Part shown: positions 8,446-21,529 of the stretch, one piece after another
Layout: each line of letters opens with the position of its first letter
How positions within the stretch are numbered: the stretch's first letter is position 1
From: Avena insularis
Taxonomy: Eukaryota; Streptophyta; Magnoliopsida; Poales; Poaceae
Direction: 5' to 3'
NCBI GenBank assembly: GCA_023614405.1
Contig: CM042697.1
Span: forward strand, 468,206,744 to 468,270,743
DNA: 64,000 nucleotides
Translations under genes and position numbers: made by a program
The notes under the pieces: model-generated
Database searches by the model: none
What the model was told of the DNA's origin: nothing
Seen by the model: the letters and a program-made list of their open reading frames with translations, nothing else

Positions 8446-11400
8446 CACTACGGGACGCACGCGCTATGCCGAGGGCAAAAGGCCTTCGGCGTAGGCCAAA
8501 ATACGCTCGGCGTATGGTACGCCGAGGGCTGTCCTCGGCGTAGCCTCCTCGGTAAAGATCTCCCTCGGCGGAGCACACTCAAGTCGTCGGCGTATCGAAA
8601 TGCCGTCGGCGTATGCTACGCCGAGGACTTTGCCGTCGGCATAGCGGCCGTCCGCATAGCCTGTCGGCCGGTTGCAAAAACATTATTTTTTGAAAAAATT
8701 AATTTTATTTTATTTTTTTCTCAATTTTTTTATTCTTTAAATTGTTTCACTCGTTAATCTCCTACTTTAAACATTTTTAACACTAATTATACTTAATATT
8801 TGATTAAATTCCAGTCTTAGTCAAACTTTCCAGAAGGTCACCCATCCTAATACTACTCCAGCTTCAGCACGCTTAACTTTCTCGTTCCTTCAGAATTCGT
8901 TTCCGCAATACATTGGTGACAATACTATGATATCAATCCTATTAACTCTTATATCATCATGTCACATGTTTGTATTTTTCGAAATTACAATCAATTATTT
9001 AAGTAAATATTAATGAATAAGTAAAAATATTATTGAATTCAAATAAATATATAATAATTTTATTTTTTTGTATTTTTCTATTTAATATAGAATAATTAAT
9101 AGCTTTAAATCTATAAATCGAAATTCAATAAATAATATGTCTAAATTGATCAGAAAAATGAGAGGAATCCAAATATGATATCCATATCAACTAATCACAA
9201 ACCCTCCGTTTTTGAATTAGCTATTTGGTGGTTGCTTTAGAAAATCTTCTTTTTGCGCTCGGATAATGAAAAATGCCTTTTTGGTGCGATGAAAAGGAAA
9301 ACTTGCATTGGATCTTTGATAAAATAGCATATTGTAAACCTAAAAATTATTTTTGTATAAAAACATGAGCATCGGATCATGTACCTGTAGTTCATATCTG
9401 ACCCACTTCCTACCGATTCGGCAGAAATTTGTCTTTTTCACCAAAGGTGGACGGAAAGGTTTCGGATCCCCTTGTTAGGACATTGTCCATATAAGGTGGT
9501 ATAGTATTTTTGTAAAATGTGGTGGTAGTATTTTGAATTAGCCATTTGGTGGTTGCTTCACAAAACCGTTCGTTTTTTATGCTCGGAAAATAGAAAATGG
9601 CTTTTTGGTGCGACGAAAAGGAAAACTTCCTCATGCAACATTGTTCGCCATCCCATGATGCATGTGTATGCATAATATGGGCACATTATCACAAACGATG
9701 CCTTGATTCTAGCCATAACATTGGTCATTTGACCCGAAAGCCAAGAAACCTCGAATGAGATAGGTCATTTTGTGAAGGTTTTTTGAGACATAATCAATAT
9801 ATCAAGTTTGCTATTTTTCCTTATAACTATGTCACATAATATGACACCACACGAAGGTTTCGCATTGTTTCGATCGTTTTTGAATTTTTTATGCCCGTTT
9901 TAAACTATCGTCAAACTTTGTCGAACGGCGGACATAAAGATTCTTAGCTCGGGGCCGAGCCTCGCTAAACTTTCATTGGATCTTTGATAAAATAGAATAT
10001 TTTGAACCTAAAAATGATTTTTGTAAAAAAACATGAGCATCGGATCATGTACATGTAGTTCATATCTCACCCACTTCCTGACGATTCGACAGAAATTTGT
10101 CTTTTTCACCAAAGGTGGACGGAAAGGTTTCGGATCCCCCTGTTGGGACATTGTCCATATAAGGTGGTATAATATTTTTGTAAAATGTGGTGGTAGTATT
10201 TTGAATTAGCCGTTGGTGGTTGCTTCACAAAACCGTTCGTTTTTTATGCTTGGAAAATAGAAAATGGCTTTTTGGTGCGACGAAAAGGAAAACTTCCTCC
10301 TACAACATTATTCGCCATCCCATGATGCATGTGTATGTATAATATGGGCACATTATCACAAGCTATGCCTTAATTCTAGCCATAACATTGATTATTTGAC
10401 CCGAAAGCCAAGAAACCTCGAATGAGATAGGTCATTTTGTGAAGGTTTTTTGAGACATAATCAATATATCAAGTTTGATATTTTTCCTTATAACTATGTC
10501 ACATAATATGACACCACGCGAAGGTTTCGCATTGTTTTGATCGTTTTTGAATTTTTTATGCCCGTTTTAAACTATCGTCAAACTTTGTCGAACGGCGGAC
10601 ATAAAGATTCTTACCTCGGGGCCGAGCCTCGCTAAACTTTCATTAGAACTATGATAAAATAGCATATTGTGAACCTAAAAATGATTTTTATAAAAAAACA
10701 TGAGGATCAGATTATGTACCTGTAGTTCATATCTGACCCACTTTCTATCGATTCGGCAGGAATTTGTCTTTTTCACCAAAGGTGGACGGAAAGGTTTCGG
10801 ATCCCCCTGTTGGGACATTGTCCATATAAGGTGGTATGTTATTTTTATAAAATGTGGTGGTAGTATTTTGAATTAGCCATTTGGTGGTTGCTTCACAAAA
10901 CCGTTCGTTTTTTATGCTTGGAAAATAGAAAATGGCTTTTTGGTGCGACGAAAAGGAAAACTTCCTCATGCAACATTGTTCGCCATCCCATGATGCATGT
11001 GTATGCATAATATGGGCACATTATCACAAACTATGCCTTGATTCTAGCCATAACATTGGTCATTTGACCCGAAAGCCAAGAAACCTCGAATGAGATAGGT
11101 CATTTTGTGAAGGTTTTTTTGAGACATAATCAATATATCAAGTTTGCTATTTTTCCTTATAACTATGTCACATAATATGACACTACACGAAGGTTCGCAT
11201 TGTTTTGATCGTTTTTGAATTTTTTATGCCCGTTTTAAACTATCGTCAAACTTTGTCGAACGGCGGACATAAAGATTCTTAGCTCGGGGCCGAGCCTCGC
11301 TAAACTTGCATTGGATCTTTGATAAAATAGCATATTGTGAACCTAAAAATAATTTTTGTAAAAAAACATGAGCATCGGATCATGTACTTGTAGTTCATAT

Positions 11401-12252
11401 CTGACCCACTTCCTACCGATTCGGCAAGAATTTGTCTTTTTCATCAAAGGTGGACGGAAAGGTTTCGGATTCCCCTGTTGGTACATTGTCCGTATAAGGT
11501 GGTATAGTATTTTTTTAAAATATGGTGGTAGTATTTTGAATTAGCCATTTGATGATTGCTTCACAAAACCGTCTGTTTTTTATGCTCGGAAAATTGGAAA
11601 TGGCTTTTTGGTGTGACGAAAAGAAAAACTTCCTCCTGCAACATTGTTCGCCATCCCATGATGCATGTGTATGCACAATATGGGCACATTATCACAAACT
11701 ATGCCTTGATTCTAGCCATAACATTGGTCATTTGACCCGAAAGCCAAGAAACCTCGAATGAGATAGGTCATTTTGTGAAGGTTTCTTTGAGACATAATCA
11801 ATATACCAAGTTTGATAATTTTCCTTCTAACTATGTCACATAATATAACACCACGCGAAGGTTTTGCATTGTTTCGATCATTTTTCAATTTTTTATGTCC
11901 GTTTTAAACTATATATAATGTTTTATGTTTTACTTAATTTTTATTTATAAATGTGTAATATTTGAGTGTAGATAGATAGGTATTATTTTTCTGCAAATTT
12001 TGATATATTATTTGTATTTTCCGAATTAGAATGATTTAGTTATGATTTTTTAAAGTTTAATGAGATAAAATAAAAAATAGCTACGCCGAGGGCAGCCGTC
12101 GGCGTATGCCCTTGGCGTAGTATAGGATATGCAAAGTGCAATTCTATACCGACGACTGCTTGGCGGAGCTAGCCTAGACGATGGCTACGCCGACGGCCCA
12201 GACGTTTGACCGGCGTAGCGACCGGTCGTCGGCGTAATTCCCATTCCTGTAG
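8446..12252. mobile_element. Non-autonomous CACTA-type element dominated by a tandem array
   Basis: The left end begins CACTACGGGACGC. Near it (8460-8660) are many copies of a TACGCCGAGG/CCTCGGCGTA motif, and the same motif clusters at 12083-12240 near the right end. Such subterminal repeats in both orientations are typical of CACTA elements, which use them as transposase-binding sites. The right end, in complement, reads CTACAGGAATGGG and has lost the perfect CACTA terminus. The 3-bp target duplication could not be confirmed. No transposase is present. Confidence 0.65.
9214..11912 (+). repeat. ~667-bp tandem repeat array, array 1
   Basis: Units start near 9214, 9535, 10202, 10871 and 11538, each at the phrase GAATTAGCCATTTGGTGG or a variant. 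The first is internally deleted (about 321 bp), three are full length (667-669 bp) and the last is partial. Units carry conserved phrases such as AAAGGTGGACGGAAAGG and GTCGAACGGCGGACAT. Short open frames recur in each unit with the same peptide, as expected for copied DNA. The family is shared with 33170-37080, there in opposite orientation. Confidence 0.9.
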
Positions 12253-12289
12253 CACAGATCTACGGAGCACCACGACGCGGCATGGCACG

Positions 12290-13435
12290 TCGGCCGGCGT
12301 CGGCGTACGTAGGTACGGGGCATCCCACGTCTCGTTGCAGCAGCGCAATTAATGTTTTTTAAGGGCCAGACTCTTTTCGAATTTGGAAGAAGGCACAAGA
12401 CACCGGCCGGTGGGTTAGCCACTGATTATCTTCACGTCTCGTAGGATGGCGATACCGTGAACGCGAACAAGGCACCACGGCCACGGTCAAATTAGTCTCT
12501 ATCGCTAGCAAGCTTCTGGAAGCCATGTCGGGGCTGCGCGCGACACGGCGGGCCTACGCCCCACGCGGCCACCGGCGACTCGCCCGCCCTCGGCCGCGAC
12601 CCATCACATCGCCATAATAGCTTGACGGGACAGGGTTGCTTGTCCAAAACTGCCTGAGCTATTTTATGCGACGATCGTTCCAGATAAAGATAAACGAGTA
12701 TTCAAACCGATACTAATACTAGTGCACGGGGTTCAAGAGAAGAGTGAGCCTGGTAGAGTAGATCTTCTGAGCTCAGCAGGCAGATCCTTGATCTATCCTC
12801 GTTCGTTTATTTACTCGGTCAGTCTGTGTCTGTGCGTGCAAGCAGTGCCATTCGTCGTCGTTTGCGCCTGGTAGTACAGAGCTACAGTTTTGACATACTA
12901 TATGCAATTGTATATCCAAAATTTTACAAGTACTCCGAATCCAAAGAATTGTCTGAAAAAAACTTACAAGACATCTCTCTGTAGTACTATCTACTACTAG
13001 TTCTGGAGGTTTTTTTTTTCTTCTGTGGGCATACGGCTAGCTATGCGATGCAGATAATGTCTTGTGCGATTGAAAACTACTGTGTCGGCGGCATCCCACG
13101 GTTGATGACAAGTTCTCTGCGCAACTGTTTGATGGAGAGCGACGTTATTTGGAGCTCACATACGAAGTTTTGGATCGATCGGGCGAACGGCAGCGACGGG
13201 AAACCCAGCATACATATACATACATGCATCTGGCTTGCTCATTTGACAAGTCTCTCTAATCGATCGTCTTTTTCGTGATAACAGCTATCGATATATATTC
13301 GATGCTGAAAGCAATATACCGATTGTGACTTAATTAGTCCCCAGCACGGCAGCACCTACTGTATTTCCATGAGTGTGTTAGATTTAATATGAGTGCACAC
13401 CTAAAGCCGGTGAACTACAGGCCGGATGTAGCTAT
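12290..13435. repeat. Block B of the segmental repeat, left part
   Basis: 12505-12680 and 13070-13350 are the paralogues of the block A and block C segments. 12290-12340 also matches block C near 63460-63510 (CGTCGGCC followed by GTACG-rich DNA). It lacks the MITEs present in block A, so it shows the state of the segment before their insertion. It is interrupted at 13436 by a MITE and then the Copia/Gypsy/CACTA nest, and resumes at 41818. Confidence 0.75.
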
Positions 13436-13456
13436 GAGGCTAGTCATAGTAGGAGT

Positions 13457-13641
13457 TGTTAGATCCTTAGAGGATCATCTAGCTCAAGATTTAAGCCATA
13501 CAAGATAGGATCAGGGGTATGTATCTTGATCTGGAGGTCCAGCCATGGCCTCCTCTTGATTTGTTTCACCTTATCCTTGTTGATGTAGATGTGAGGATTC
13601 TTCCTAGTGCTTTAGGTGCTTGCTTGATCAGTGAGCTGGGC

Positions 13642-13678
<37 letters not shown>

Positions 13679-13897
13679 CACAGCTGAATGAGCAGCCACT
13701 CTCAGCCCTAACCCTAGGTCCCCTATTTATAGCACTTGCACTAGGGGAACCAGCACCTTAGGATGGATGGTCAGGATGCCCTGATCAAGGCATCCAAGAT
13801 CAGGGCATCCAATGGTTGTTATTAAACAACTCATTAATCATCATTAATTTGAGATCACAACAACCTTTAGATCACTGCAGATCATTTATATCCAACA
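13457..13897 (-). repeat. 3' LTR of Copia-1
   Basis: It starts TGTTAGATCC and ends ATCCAACA on the plus strand and shares nearly all of its length with 40782-41196. It is longer (441 versus 415 bp) mainly because of an expanded GA microsatellite and a duplicated GATCAGGGCATCCAA segment. Dozens of small differences from the other LTR point to an older insertion than the nested Gypsy. Confidence 0.9.
13643..13677. repeat. (GA)n microsatellite inside the Copia-1 LTR
   Basis: About 16-17 GA units, versus about 6 at the equivalent place in the other LTR (40970-40982), so the tract expanded after insertion. Confidence 0.9.
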
Positions 13898-13910
13898 TTC
13901 TCCCTCTTGA
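13898..13910 (-). promoter_or_regulatory. Polypurine tract of Copia-1
   Basis: On the minus strand AAGAGGGAGAAT directly precedes the 3' LTR. This is the expected place and composition for the plus-strand DNA synthesis primer. The 330 bases between it and the end of pol (13911-14239) hold no ORF and are the element's 3' untranslated part. Confidence 0.75.
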
Positions 13911-14239
13911 TCGTAAGGATAAACTTATAAACTTATTTCTCAACAAAACAGCATATGAGACAACAGAATTACAATGGCCATAGAGTACCGCAGAACCCAG
14001 TCACTACAATATACCACTTTATTTCAAAACAAAGTTTCTTTAACTTAGGAGCTCCAAAAACTTATATTTATTACAAACTTATGAGGTCAGGTCTTTGTTG
14101 AAACTTATAGAGAGACAATAAATTGCAATGGTCAGTTAAGTACCATTGAACTAATTGACTACAATACATTATTCCATCGAAGAGAAGAACCCTTCTTAGC
14201 TTATGGGGAGATGGTGTCATAACAGTCCCAATTCCAGGA

Positions 14240-17200
14240 TCAAAAGCTTTCTGTCAATCCCATGTTAGCAACGTGCTCTTTAAACACACTGGGTGGCAAG
14301 CCTTTCGTAAGTGGATCCGCTAACATTGCGTTAGTCCTTATATGCTTAATACTTATTGTCTGATCCTGGAATCTATCTTTCACAACAAGATACTTGATGT
14401 CAATGTGTTTGGCAGCACCACTTGACTTGTTGTCACTCGAATAGATCATTGCGGGTTGATTCTCGCAGAAAAGAGTGAGTGGATCAAATATACTATCAAT
14501 CACCCTTAAGCCCGGAATGAAATTCTTCACCCATACTGCCTGCCCGGTTGCCTCATAACATGCCACAAACTCTGCCTGCATTGTTGACGATGCAGTAACA
14601 CTTTGCTTGGTGCTTTTCCAAGAAATAGCACCTTCTGCAAGGGTGAATATGTAACCCGATGTGGATTTCTCAGTATAAACACACCCCGCAAAATCAGCAT
14701 CTGAATAACCCACCACCTCGAGGTTATCAGTTCTCTTATATGTGAGCATGAGGCCTTTAGTACCTTGCAAATAACGCAAAGCTTTCTTAGCAGCCTTCCA
14801 GTGATCCAACCCTGGATTAGACTGATATCTGCCAAGCATCCCGGTTATGAATGCTAAGTCAGGGAGAGTGCACACTTGTGCATACATCATACTTCCAATG
14901 ATTGAAGCATAAGGAACTGACTTCATTTGTGCAGATTCATAATCATTACTTGGGCACTGGAAAGTCCAAAACTTATCGCCCTTGACAATAGGAGCAGGCG
15001 AGGCTGAGCACTTATGCTTATTGAACTTTTTGAGTACCTTCTCAATATACGCTCTTTGTGATAGCCCCAAGATTCCTCTGGATCTATCTCGGTCTATTTG
15101 AATTCCTAAGACATAAGCGGATTCACCAAGATCTTTCATGTCAAACTTTGAAGAGAGAAACCTTTTAGTTTCTAGTAGCATATTCTTATCGCTACTGGCT
15201 AAGAGTATGTCATCAACATACAGTATCAGGAAGACAAAATTGCTCCCCCTGAACTTCACATAAATGCAATTGTCCACTTCATTCTCCTTGAAACCAAAAT
15301 TCTTTATGACTTAATCAAACTTGAAGTACCATTGTCTTGAGGCTTGCTTTAATCCATAAATGGATTTCCTAAGACGACATTCTAAATTTTCTTTTCCTTC
15401 CATAACAAAACCTTCCGGTTGAGCCATGTAAACATCCTCATGTAAGTCACCATTCAAAAATGCCGTTTTGACATCCATCTGATGCAACTCTAGATCATAA
15501 TGAGCCACAACTGCCATTATAATTCTGAATGAGTCCTTAGAAGAGACATGTGAAAAAACTCTCATTATAATCAATACCTTCTCTTTGAGTGAAGCCCTTA
15601 GCCACAAGCCTTGCTTTGAACCTTTCGATATCACCCTTGGAGTCACATTTGGTCTTATAGACCCATCTGTTTCCCACAGTTTTGGCTCCTTTAGGAATTT
15701 CTACTAAGTCCCATACATCATTAATGCTCATGGACTTCATTTCATCTTTCATAGCATCGAGCCATTCCGATGAATGATCACTTTGTATGGCTTCCTTAAA
15801 TGATGCAGGATCATCATCCAACATCGACTCATTTATATCCTCACTCATATAAGTCACATAATCATCAGGAATAACAGACTTTCTAGCCCACTTTGACCTT
15901 CTGAGAGGTGCATTATTTGGTACCTCAATCACAACTTTAGGCTGCTGAGAATCTTCCGTAGAAGTATCATTAGATGTGGACTCTGACGGAGCCACTGGTA
16001 TCTCAGTAGGAGTAGCATTAGCGGTCCTCACAACTGGAGATGAAAACTTAGCATGAACCGGAAACACTGGTTCTTGGATCATAGGTACCAGGACATATTC
16101 CCGTTTCTCCTCTAAGGTTATTTCCCTGGGTGTCAAACTCCCCCTCAACATATCACTTTCAAGAACACAGCGTGTCTTGTTTCAACAAACTTAGTGAATT
16201 GCTTTGGACAATAGAAACGACATGCCTTAGATTTGTCAGGATAACCAATGAAATGGCAGCTGGCAGTCTTGGGGTCTCATTTTCCCATAATTGGATTGAA
16301 AACTCTTGCCTCAGCAGGGCAGCCCCACACATGCAAATAACTGAGGGTAGGTTTTCTCCCAGTCCATAATTCATACGGTGTTTTCGGCACCGATTTACTA
16401 GGGACCTTATTAAGAATATGTGCAGCTGTCTTTAGAGCTTCTAGCCATAAAGCAAGCGGCAAAGTGGAGTGACTTATCATACTACTTACCATATCCATAA
16501 GAGTACGATTCTGCCTTTCAGCGACTCCATTTTGCTGAGGTTCGCCCGGTGCTGAATACTGAGCAAAAATACCATTTTCCTGTAGGAACTTAGCAAAAGC
16601 TCCAGGAATTTGGCCATAAGAAGTGTGTCTTCCGTAGTACTCACCACCACGGTCAGCCCTTACAACTTTGATCTTTTGACCAGCTTGATTCTCAACTTCA
16701 GCTTTAAATATCTTGAATTTTTCTAATGCCTCAGATCTTTCTTTGATAGGATAGATGTATACAAAGCGGGAGAATTCATCAGTGAATATTATGAAGGAAT
16801 CAAAACCATCCAACGATTTCACATTAAACGGACCACAGATATCCGTATGAACAATTTCCAAAACTCCCGTGCTTCGATTTGCACCTTTCTTAATTCTCTT
16901 AGCATATTTCCCTTTGATGCAATAAATACAATGATATAGATCCGCATCTGAGAAATTTAAATGATGAAGAACTTGCTCCTTAATGAGACGCTCGATTCTC
17001 CCCCTCGAAATATGGCCCAGAAGATAGTGTCATAGTTTCGAAGAAGTCTCATCATCATCGCGCTTACGCTTGGTACTAATATTTACATTAGAGGAAGCAT
17101 TAACTTCACTTATGGAATCACTTAAGGAAACAAGATAAAGTTTGTCTTGTCGGAAGGCAAGACCAACATCATTATTGTCAAACATAATTATACATCTCTT

Positions 17201-17266
17201 GTTCCCAAAGTCAAGTGAAAACCATCATCATCTAAGCATGAGACGGACACAAGGTTTCATCTCATA
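14240..17266 (-). pseudogene. Copia-1 pol: integrase, reverse transcriptase, RNase H (broken)
   Basis: In minus-strand order: a degraded GAG-pre-integrase zinc-binding segment (about 17060-16870, with HYLLGH); the integrase core (16861-16280; [16 protein letters not shown] and NGVAERQNR hold the D, D and E positions); a hydrophilic linker; the reverse transcriptase (about 15790-14850; active site YVDD near 15210-15220); and RNase H (about 14720-14280; GYSDADFAG, SSTMQAEF), ending in MLADPLTKGLPP. Breaks: a stop near 17030, a stop at 16277-16279, a frameshift near 16160, another near 15550 and a stop near 15310. Its 5' part is separated by the Gypsy and CACTA insertions. Confidence 0.9.
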
Positions 17267-17271
17267 GAGGG

Positions 17272-17771
17272 TGACATGGTTATACCCTACGGGTACGTAA
17301 CTTCAGCATACCTAGTCCAGCCCAAGGAAGGCCCACGGCAGACATACGCTGGCCCATGAAGACTTTCGGGTGGCCAAGGCCCATGACGCCTTCGATCCTT
17401 GGAGAGCAAGACTAGCGGAGATAGGAAATTCAAAGGGGTAAAACCCTAGAACTTGTAACCGACTAGGACTACGCCCGGGACCTGCCTAAGTCTATATAAA
17501 GGCCAGGAGGGCACGTCCTAGATCGACCAGACTCATACTTTCGCACACGCATCCACGCCAGATCGAATCTGCGCACCCTGTAATCTTCGGTTCCGCCGTA
17601 ATCAAAGAGCAGACAAGCAGGAGTAGGGTTTTCCCTCTGGGGGCCTGAACCTGGGTAAATCTCGTGTCCCCTGGTTGCTTGTCTGTTAACCGTGCCACGA
17701 TCTCCAGCATCCCCATATTCTCCAAAACCCAAGTCCATAACAATGGGCATTGGCGAGATTAAACCTCGTCA
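17272..17771 (+). repeat. 5' LTR of the Gypsy element
   Basis: 500 bp, starting TGACATGGTTATACC and ending TTAAACCTCGTCA. A TATA box (TATATAAA, 17493-17500) with the following CGAC-rich leader marks the likely transcription start. It differs from the 3' LTR by about six single bases and one indel-rich patch near 17635-17665. Confidence 0.92.
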
Positions 17772-17772
17772 A

Positions 17773-17790
17773 TTGGCGCCGTCTGTGGGA
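17773..17790 (+). promoter_or_regulatory. Primer-binding site of the Gypsy element
   Basis: TTGGCGCCGTCTGTGGGA begins one base after the 5' LTR. TGGCGCC-starting primer sites are standard in grass gypsy elements, where they pair with a tRNA 3' end. Confidence 0.8.
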
Positions 17791-17799
17791 ATTGGGGCT

Positions 17800-20064
17800 G
17801 CTGATTGTGCGGTCGTGATGGTTCCGAACCGATCGATCTACAACTCCGCGGCGACGGAGAATCACCTCCTCTTCGGCGCTTTCGACTTCACCGCCTACTC
17901 GCCGGATACCATGAAGGATTTCGAGCCCGTAGGCAACGGACTCGAAATTCTGTTCGGGAGCTTCTGCTTCCAGGTGGGACAAACCGGCACCCTCCGCCTC
18001 CCTGAGCGGGTGCCCGTGCCGTCAATCAGGCCCGCTTCGTGGGCTCCACACCCCGTGCTACGCACGTCACCATCAACAGATGAGTTCCACAGCAGCAGCA
18101 GATGCAACTCCGATCTGCGCAATCCACCTTCGGATGAAGGGACCTACGGTTCCGGATCCGAAAGCTGCGGCAGCAGCCAACCAATCTGCAGGCGCTATCT
18201 GTGCGCCGCAGTCATCCAAACCGACAAGGAAACGCCTAACCCGCCACCCAACCCCAACCCGCAGGACGGAAATGGCGAAAACGGTGGAAACGGCAAAAAC
18301 GGGGAAAACAGGGGCCACCTCATCCAACTTAGCAAAGAAGGATGGGTCGAAGCACGTCGCGCCGTCACAGGCGAAATAGTCCTACCTCTGGACTCCTCAC
18401 GTGACCTACTGATGGCATACCACTACCTCCTCATCGAGGAGCACAAGAAGCAAGTCAAGATGCAGGAGACGCTCGACAAACGCAAGCAAGCAGCCTCCGA
18501 GTCCGGTCTTGTGACGAGCTGCGCTCTCCGCCAAAGGACCCGGCTCTAGCACAAGCGGAAACCAGGAAACAAGCACCACTCTGGTGGAAAACATGGACCA
18601 AGGAGCGCGAACGTGACCCGAACTCTCCACACATCGTTCATGGATATGGACGCTGACGGCAACATCACCCCGAAGACGCCACAAGCTGCAATCATGGCAG
18701 CCACTGCGTATCTCGCGGCTCACCCACCTCCGGAGGGGGACCCAAAAAGGCCATGCATAGGTCCGCACTCACCGGACTAGGACTAATCGGAGCTGCGCTC
18801 CACGAAGACGCTCCTACGGAGCCGAAGAAGAAAGCACCAGCCAGGCGCGACCGGAGCCCCACTCCCTCATCCGAAGATGAAGAGGAACACGATCTTCCTC
18901 GAAGGAAGAAGAGCTATAACCGCCATAAACGCGACTACGACGCCAGAGACAAGCTTACAGCAAGAAGATCGACAAAGCACGCGCCAAACGCCGCATGCTC
19001 GTCGAATCGAGATGGATGAAGACGGCGAGAACTCTGCGGGCTCGATGCTTCAGCAGATCCGTCCGGCGAACACGGATGCCACGCAACTTCAAGCTTCCTT
19101 CGGATACTCCAGTTCAGCGCACGCAAGATCCAAAGTCCTGGCTCAGTGACCATCTGTCATCCGTCAAGCTTCACGGAGGCAACAAAGAAACCGCCATGCA
19201 ATGCCTTCACCGCAGGCGCTGGTCCGGGCTTGAGCAGCAACTATCATCAGGATCCATCCGAGCTGGGAGGAGCTCGCTTATAGCTTCATCCGAAATTTCA
19301 AAGGCACCAGCAAGAGGCCCGCCTCAATCGAAGAGTTGCGAGCCTGCACTCAGAGAACGGGTGAATCTATTCGCTCATACATACTACGCTGGTCTACAAC
19401 CAAGAACTCCGCAGCACACATCTCCGAAGAAAGGGCCATCGACGCCTTCAGGGACGGCGTCAAGCGCCCAGACTTCAAGGAGGAACTTGGGCGTGTAAAG
19501 CCCAAGACACTCGACCACCTCATGGAAATCGCCAACAGTTGGCAGGGCGAAGATTGCATCCAGCGGGCGCAATCGATGAAGAGGACGACTACGGCCAAGA
19601 CGCGAACGCCGCAGAAGAGGAGATCGCGTCTCACGAGGACCGCGACCCGACATGGTCGCATGGGCTACGCCGACCGCCGTACCGACAACACCGCAACAAC
19701 GAAGGATACCGCAGCGAAACTTCGCGACAGCGGACGACCAACGCAGCTCGTGCAACGCCGCGACGCGATGCTGAACCCTCGGCATTCGACAAACTTTGGT
19801 CCATGCACCATCCACTTCTACATCGACAAACAAGATGGCAAAAAGAAAGCTAGCCACATGCTCAAGGACTGCCGCGAGTTCCAGAAACTCAGCGAAGGCA
19901 TGATGCAGATGAGGCAACAAGCTCCAATTCCTGCGTTCGGAAACGCACCTGCGCCAGGTGAAATAGCACACGGAGCTCCTCCACCGCCTATTGAGGCCCA
20001 AATCAACCAATCCGCACAGCGCAAAACAACGCCGGGTCGATACCCCCACCGAAGGGAGCGCTAA
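17800..20064 (+). pseudogene. Gypsy gag region (broken)
   Basis: A long 5' frame (17692-18549) codes a low-complexity, Asn/Gly/Pro-rich polypeptide with no clear domain. The retrotransposon gag (capsid) domain lies at about 19150-19560, with phrases such as FKGTSKRPASIEEL and RAIDAFRDGV, spread over two frames that overlap at 19336-19498. A degenerate zinc-knuckle (C-x2-H ... H-x4-C) is near 19800-19870. Several stops and frameshifts separate these parts. Gag would form the virus-like particle; this copy cannot supply it. Confidence 0.75.
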
Positions 20065-20066
20065 AT

Positions 20067-20770
20067 ATGATCCAAGGACGCCCCACCAACAGGTGCGAAG
20101 AAAATCACCCGACAAATCAACTGGCCGTGGCAACTCCGCAATCCCCGAGTACCTCAGCGGATCGAGTCCGCATCACATTCACTCGCGCGGATCACCCTTG
20201 CCAGATCCCTCGCCCAGGTCATGCTGCCCTGGTGCTGGAGGCGCAGATCGGAGGCTTCGAAATGAGTCGCGTCTTCATGGACGGCGGCGGCATCAACCTA
20301 ATGTTCGCAAGCACTCTAGCAGCAATGCGAATCCCGCAATGCAGCCTGGAACAATCAGACACAACGTTCCACGGCATTGTCGAAGGCATCTCCCCTGGGC
20401 AAAATAGGGCTCGACGTCATCTTTAGGAAGCCGGACAACTTTCGGCAGGAGCGCCTAGAATTCGAAGTGGTGGACTGGCCGTCGCAATACCATTCCATCC
20501 TGGGACGTGTAGCATTCGCAAGGTTCCCGTCATTCCACACCACGCATACCTACTACTCAAGATGCCAGGACCAAGGGCGTCATCACAGTCCACGGAGCTT
20601 CACCCAATCGGACCAATGCGACAGGATTTCAACAAAATCTCCCGCCTTTCGCATGCAAGACGAGCTTGTAAGGCTCCGCGAGGTGACGGACAATGGGCTA
20701 CCCCCAGTTACAAAGCAGAACGCACCTGACATGTCTTTCGACTCCACCATCAACACCAAAAAAGTGTAGG
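20067..20770 (+). pseudogene. Gypsy aspartic protease region (broken)
   Basis: A frame at 20067-20426 contains VFMDGGGINLMF, with the presumed catalytic Asp near 20280, in the place of the retropepsin D-S/T-G loop. The motif here is D-G-G, as is common in this lineage. The homology continues after a frameshift at about 20390 into 20377-20770 (IGLDVIFRKPDNF, YHSILGRVAFARF). The protease would cleave Gag-Pol; the frameshift and downstream stops make it non-functional. Confidence 0.7.
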
Positions 20771-20854
20771 TCTATCCAACGGATGCCTCCAAGACGGCGC
20801 TGATCGCCAACGACCTTAGCACCGCATAGGAAGGCGTGCTCGTCGAATTCCTCC

Positions 20855-21517
20855 GTGAGCGCTGGAAATTACCGGTGTCCTGCGGACATGCCAGAGTTCC
20901 TGTGGAATTCGCCAAGCACGCACTCAATGTCTTCCTGCACCAAGCCGCCAAGCGGTCCATCGAAGACGCCAGAGCCACGAGCCGAAGCTATCGGCAAGGA
21001 GATCAACAGATTACTCGCAGCAGACTTCATCCGGGAAATCAAGGAAAGCGAGTGGCTAGCAAACACGGTGATGGTCCCGAAGAAGGACACGGACATCCTG
21101 TGGATGTGCGTGGACTTCACATCACTAAATAAACACTGCCCTAAGGACCACTTCCCTCTTCCTCGGATCGACCAGATCATCGATTCGACTGCAGGTTGTG
21201 AGAAACTCTCCTTCCTTGACGCCTACTCAGGCTATAACCAGATTCGACTCAAGGTCGAAGATCAAGAGAAAATGGCGTTCGTCACACCGTTTGGAGTATA
21301 CTGCTACAACACAATGCCCTTCGGGCTAAAGAACGCGAGTGCCACGTACCAGCGATGCATGCAGGCCTGCCTCAAGGACCAGATCGGTCGCAACGTCCAA
21401 GTCTATGTCGACGACATAGTCATAAAAACCAAGGAGGCAAGAAGACTTATCGACGATCTCCGCGAGACGTTCGACAACCTTGATCGCTACAGGATCAAGC
21501 TCAATCCAGAAAAGTAG
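20855..21517 (+). pseudogene. Gypsy reverse transcriptase (truncated open frame)
   Basis: The longest clean piece of pol. Residues about 45-220 cover fingers and palm of a Ty3/gypsy reverse transcriptase: MCVDFTSLNKHCPKD, FLDAYSGYNQI, TMPFGLKNASATYQR and the active site VYVDDIVIKT (YVDD at 21403-21414). The metal-binding aspartates are present. The frame ends at a stop right after LNPEK, where the thumb should continue; the homology resumes in another frame near 21560. The first ~40 residues are out of frame with the preceding pol sequence. Confidence 0.85.
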
Positions 21518-21529
21518 CTTTCGCCCCTC

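Noticed and set aside
9214..11912. Possible CRISPR-like or satellite centromere array
   Set aside because: Units are ~667 bp without short direct repeats and unique spacers, and they lie inside a CACTA-type element. CRISPR does not apply to this plant DNA.
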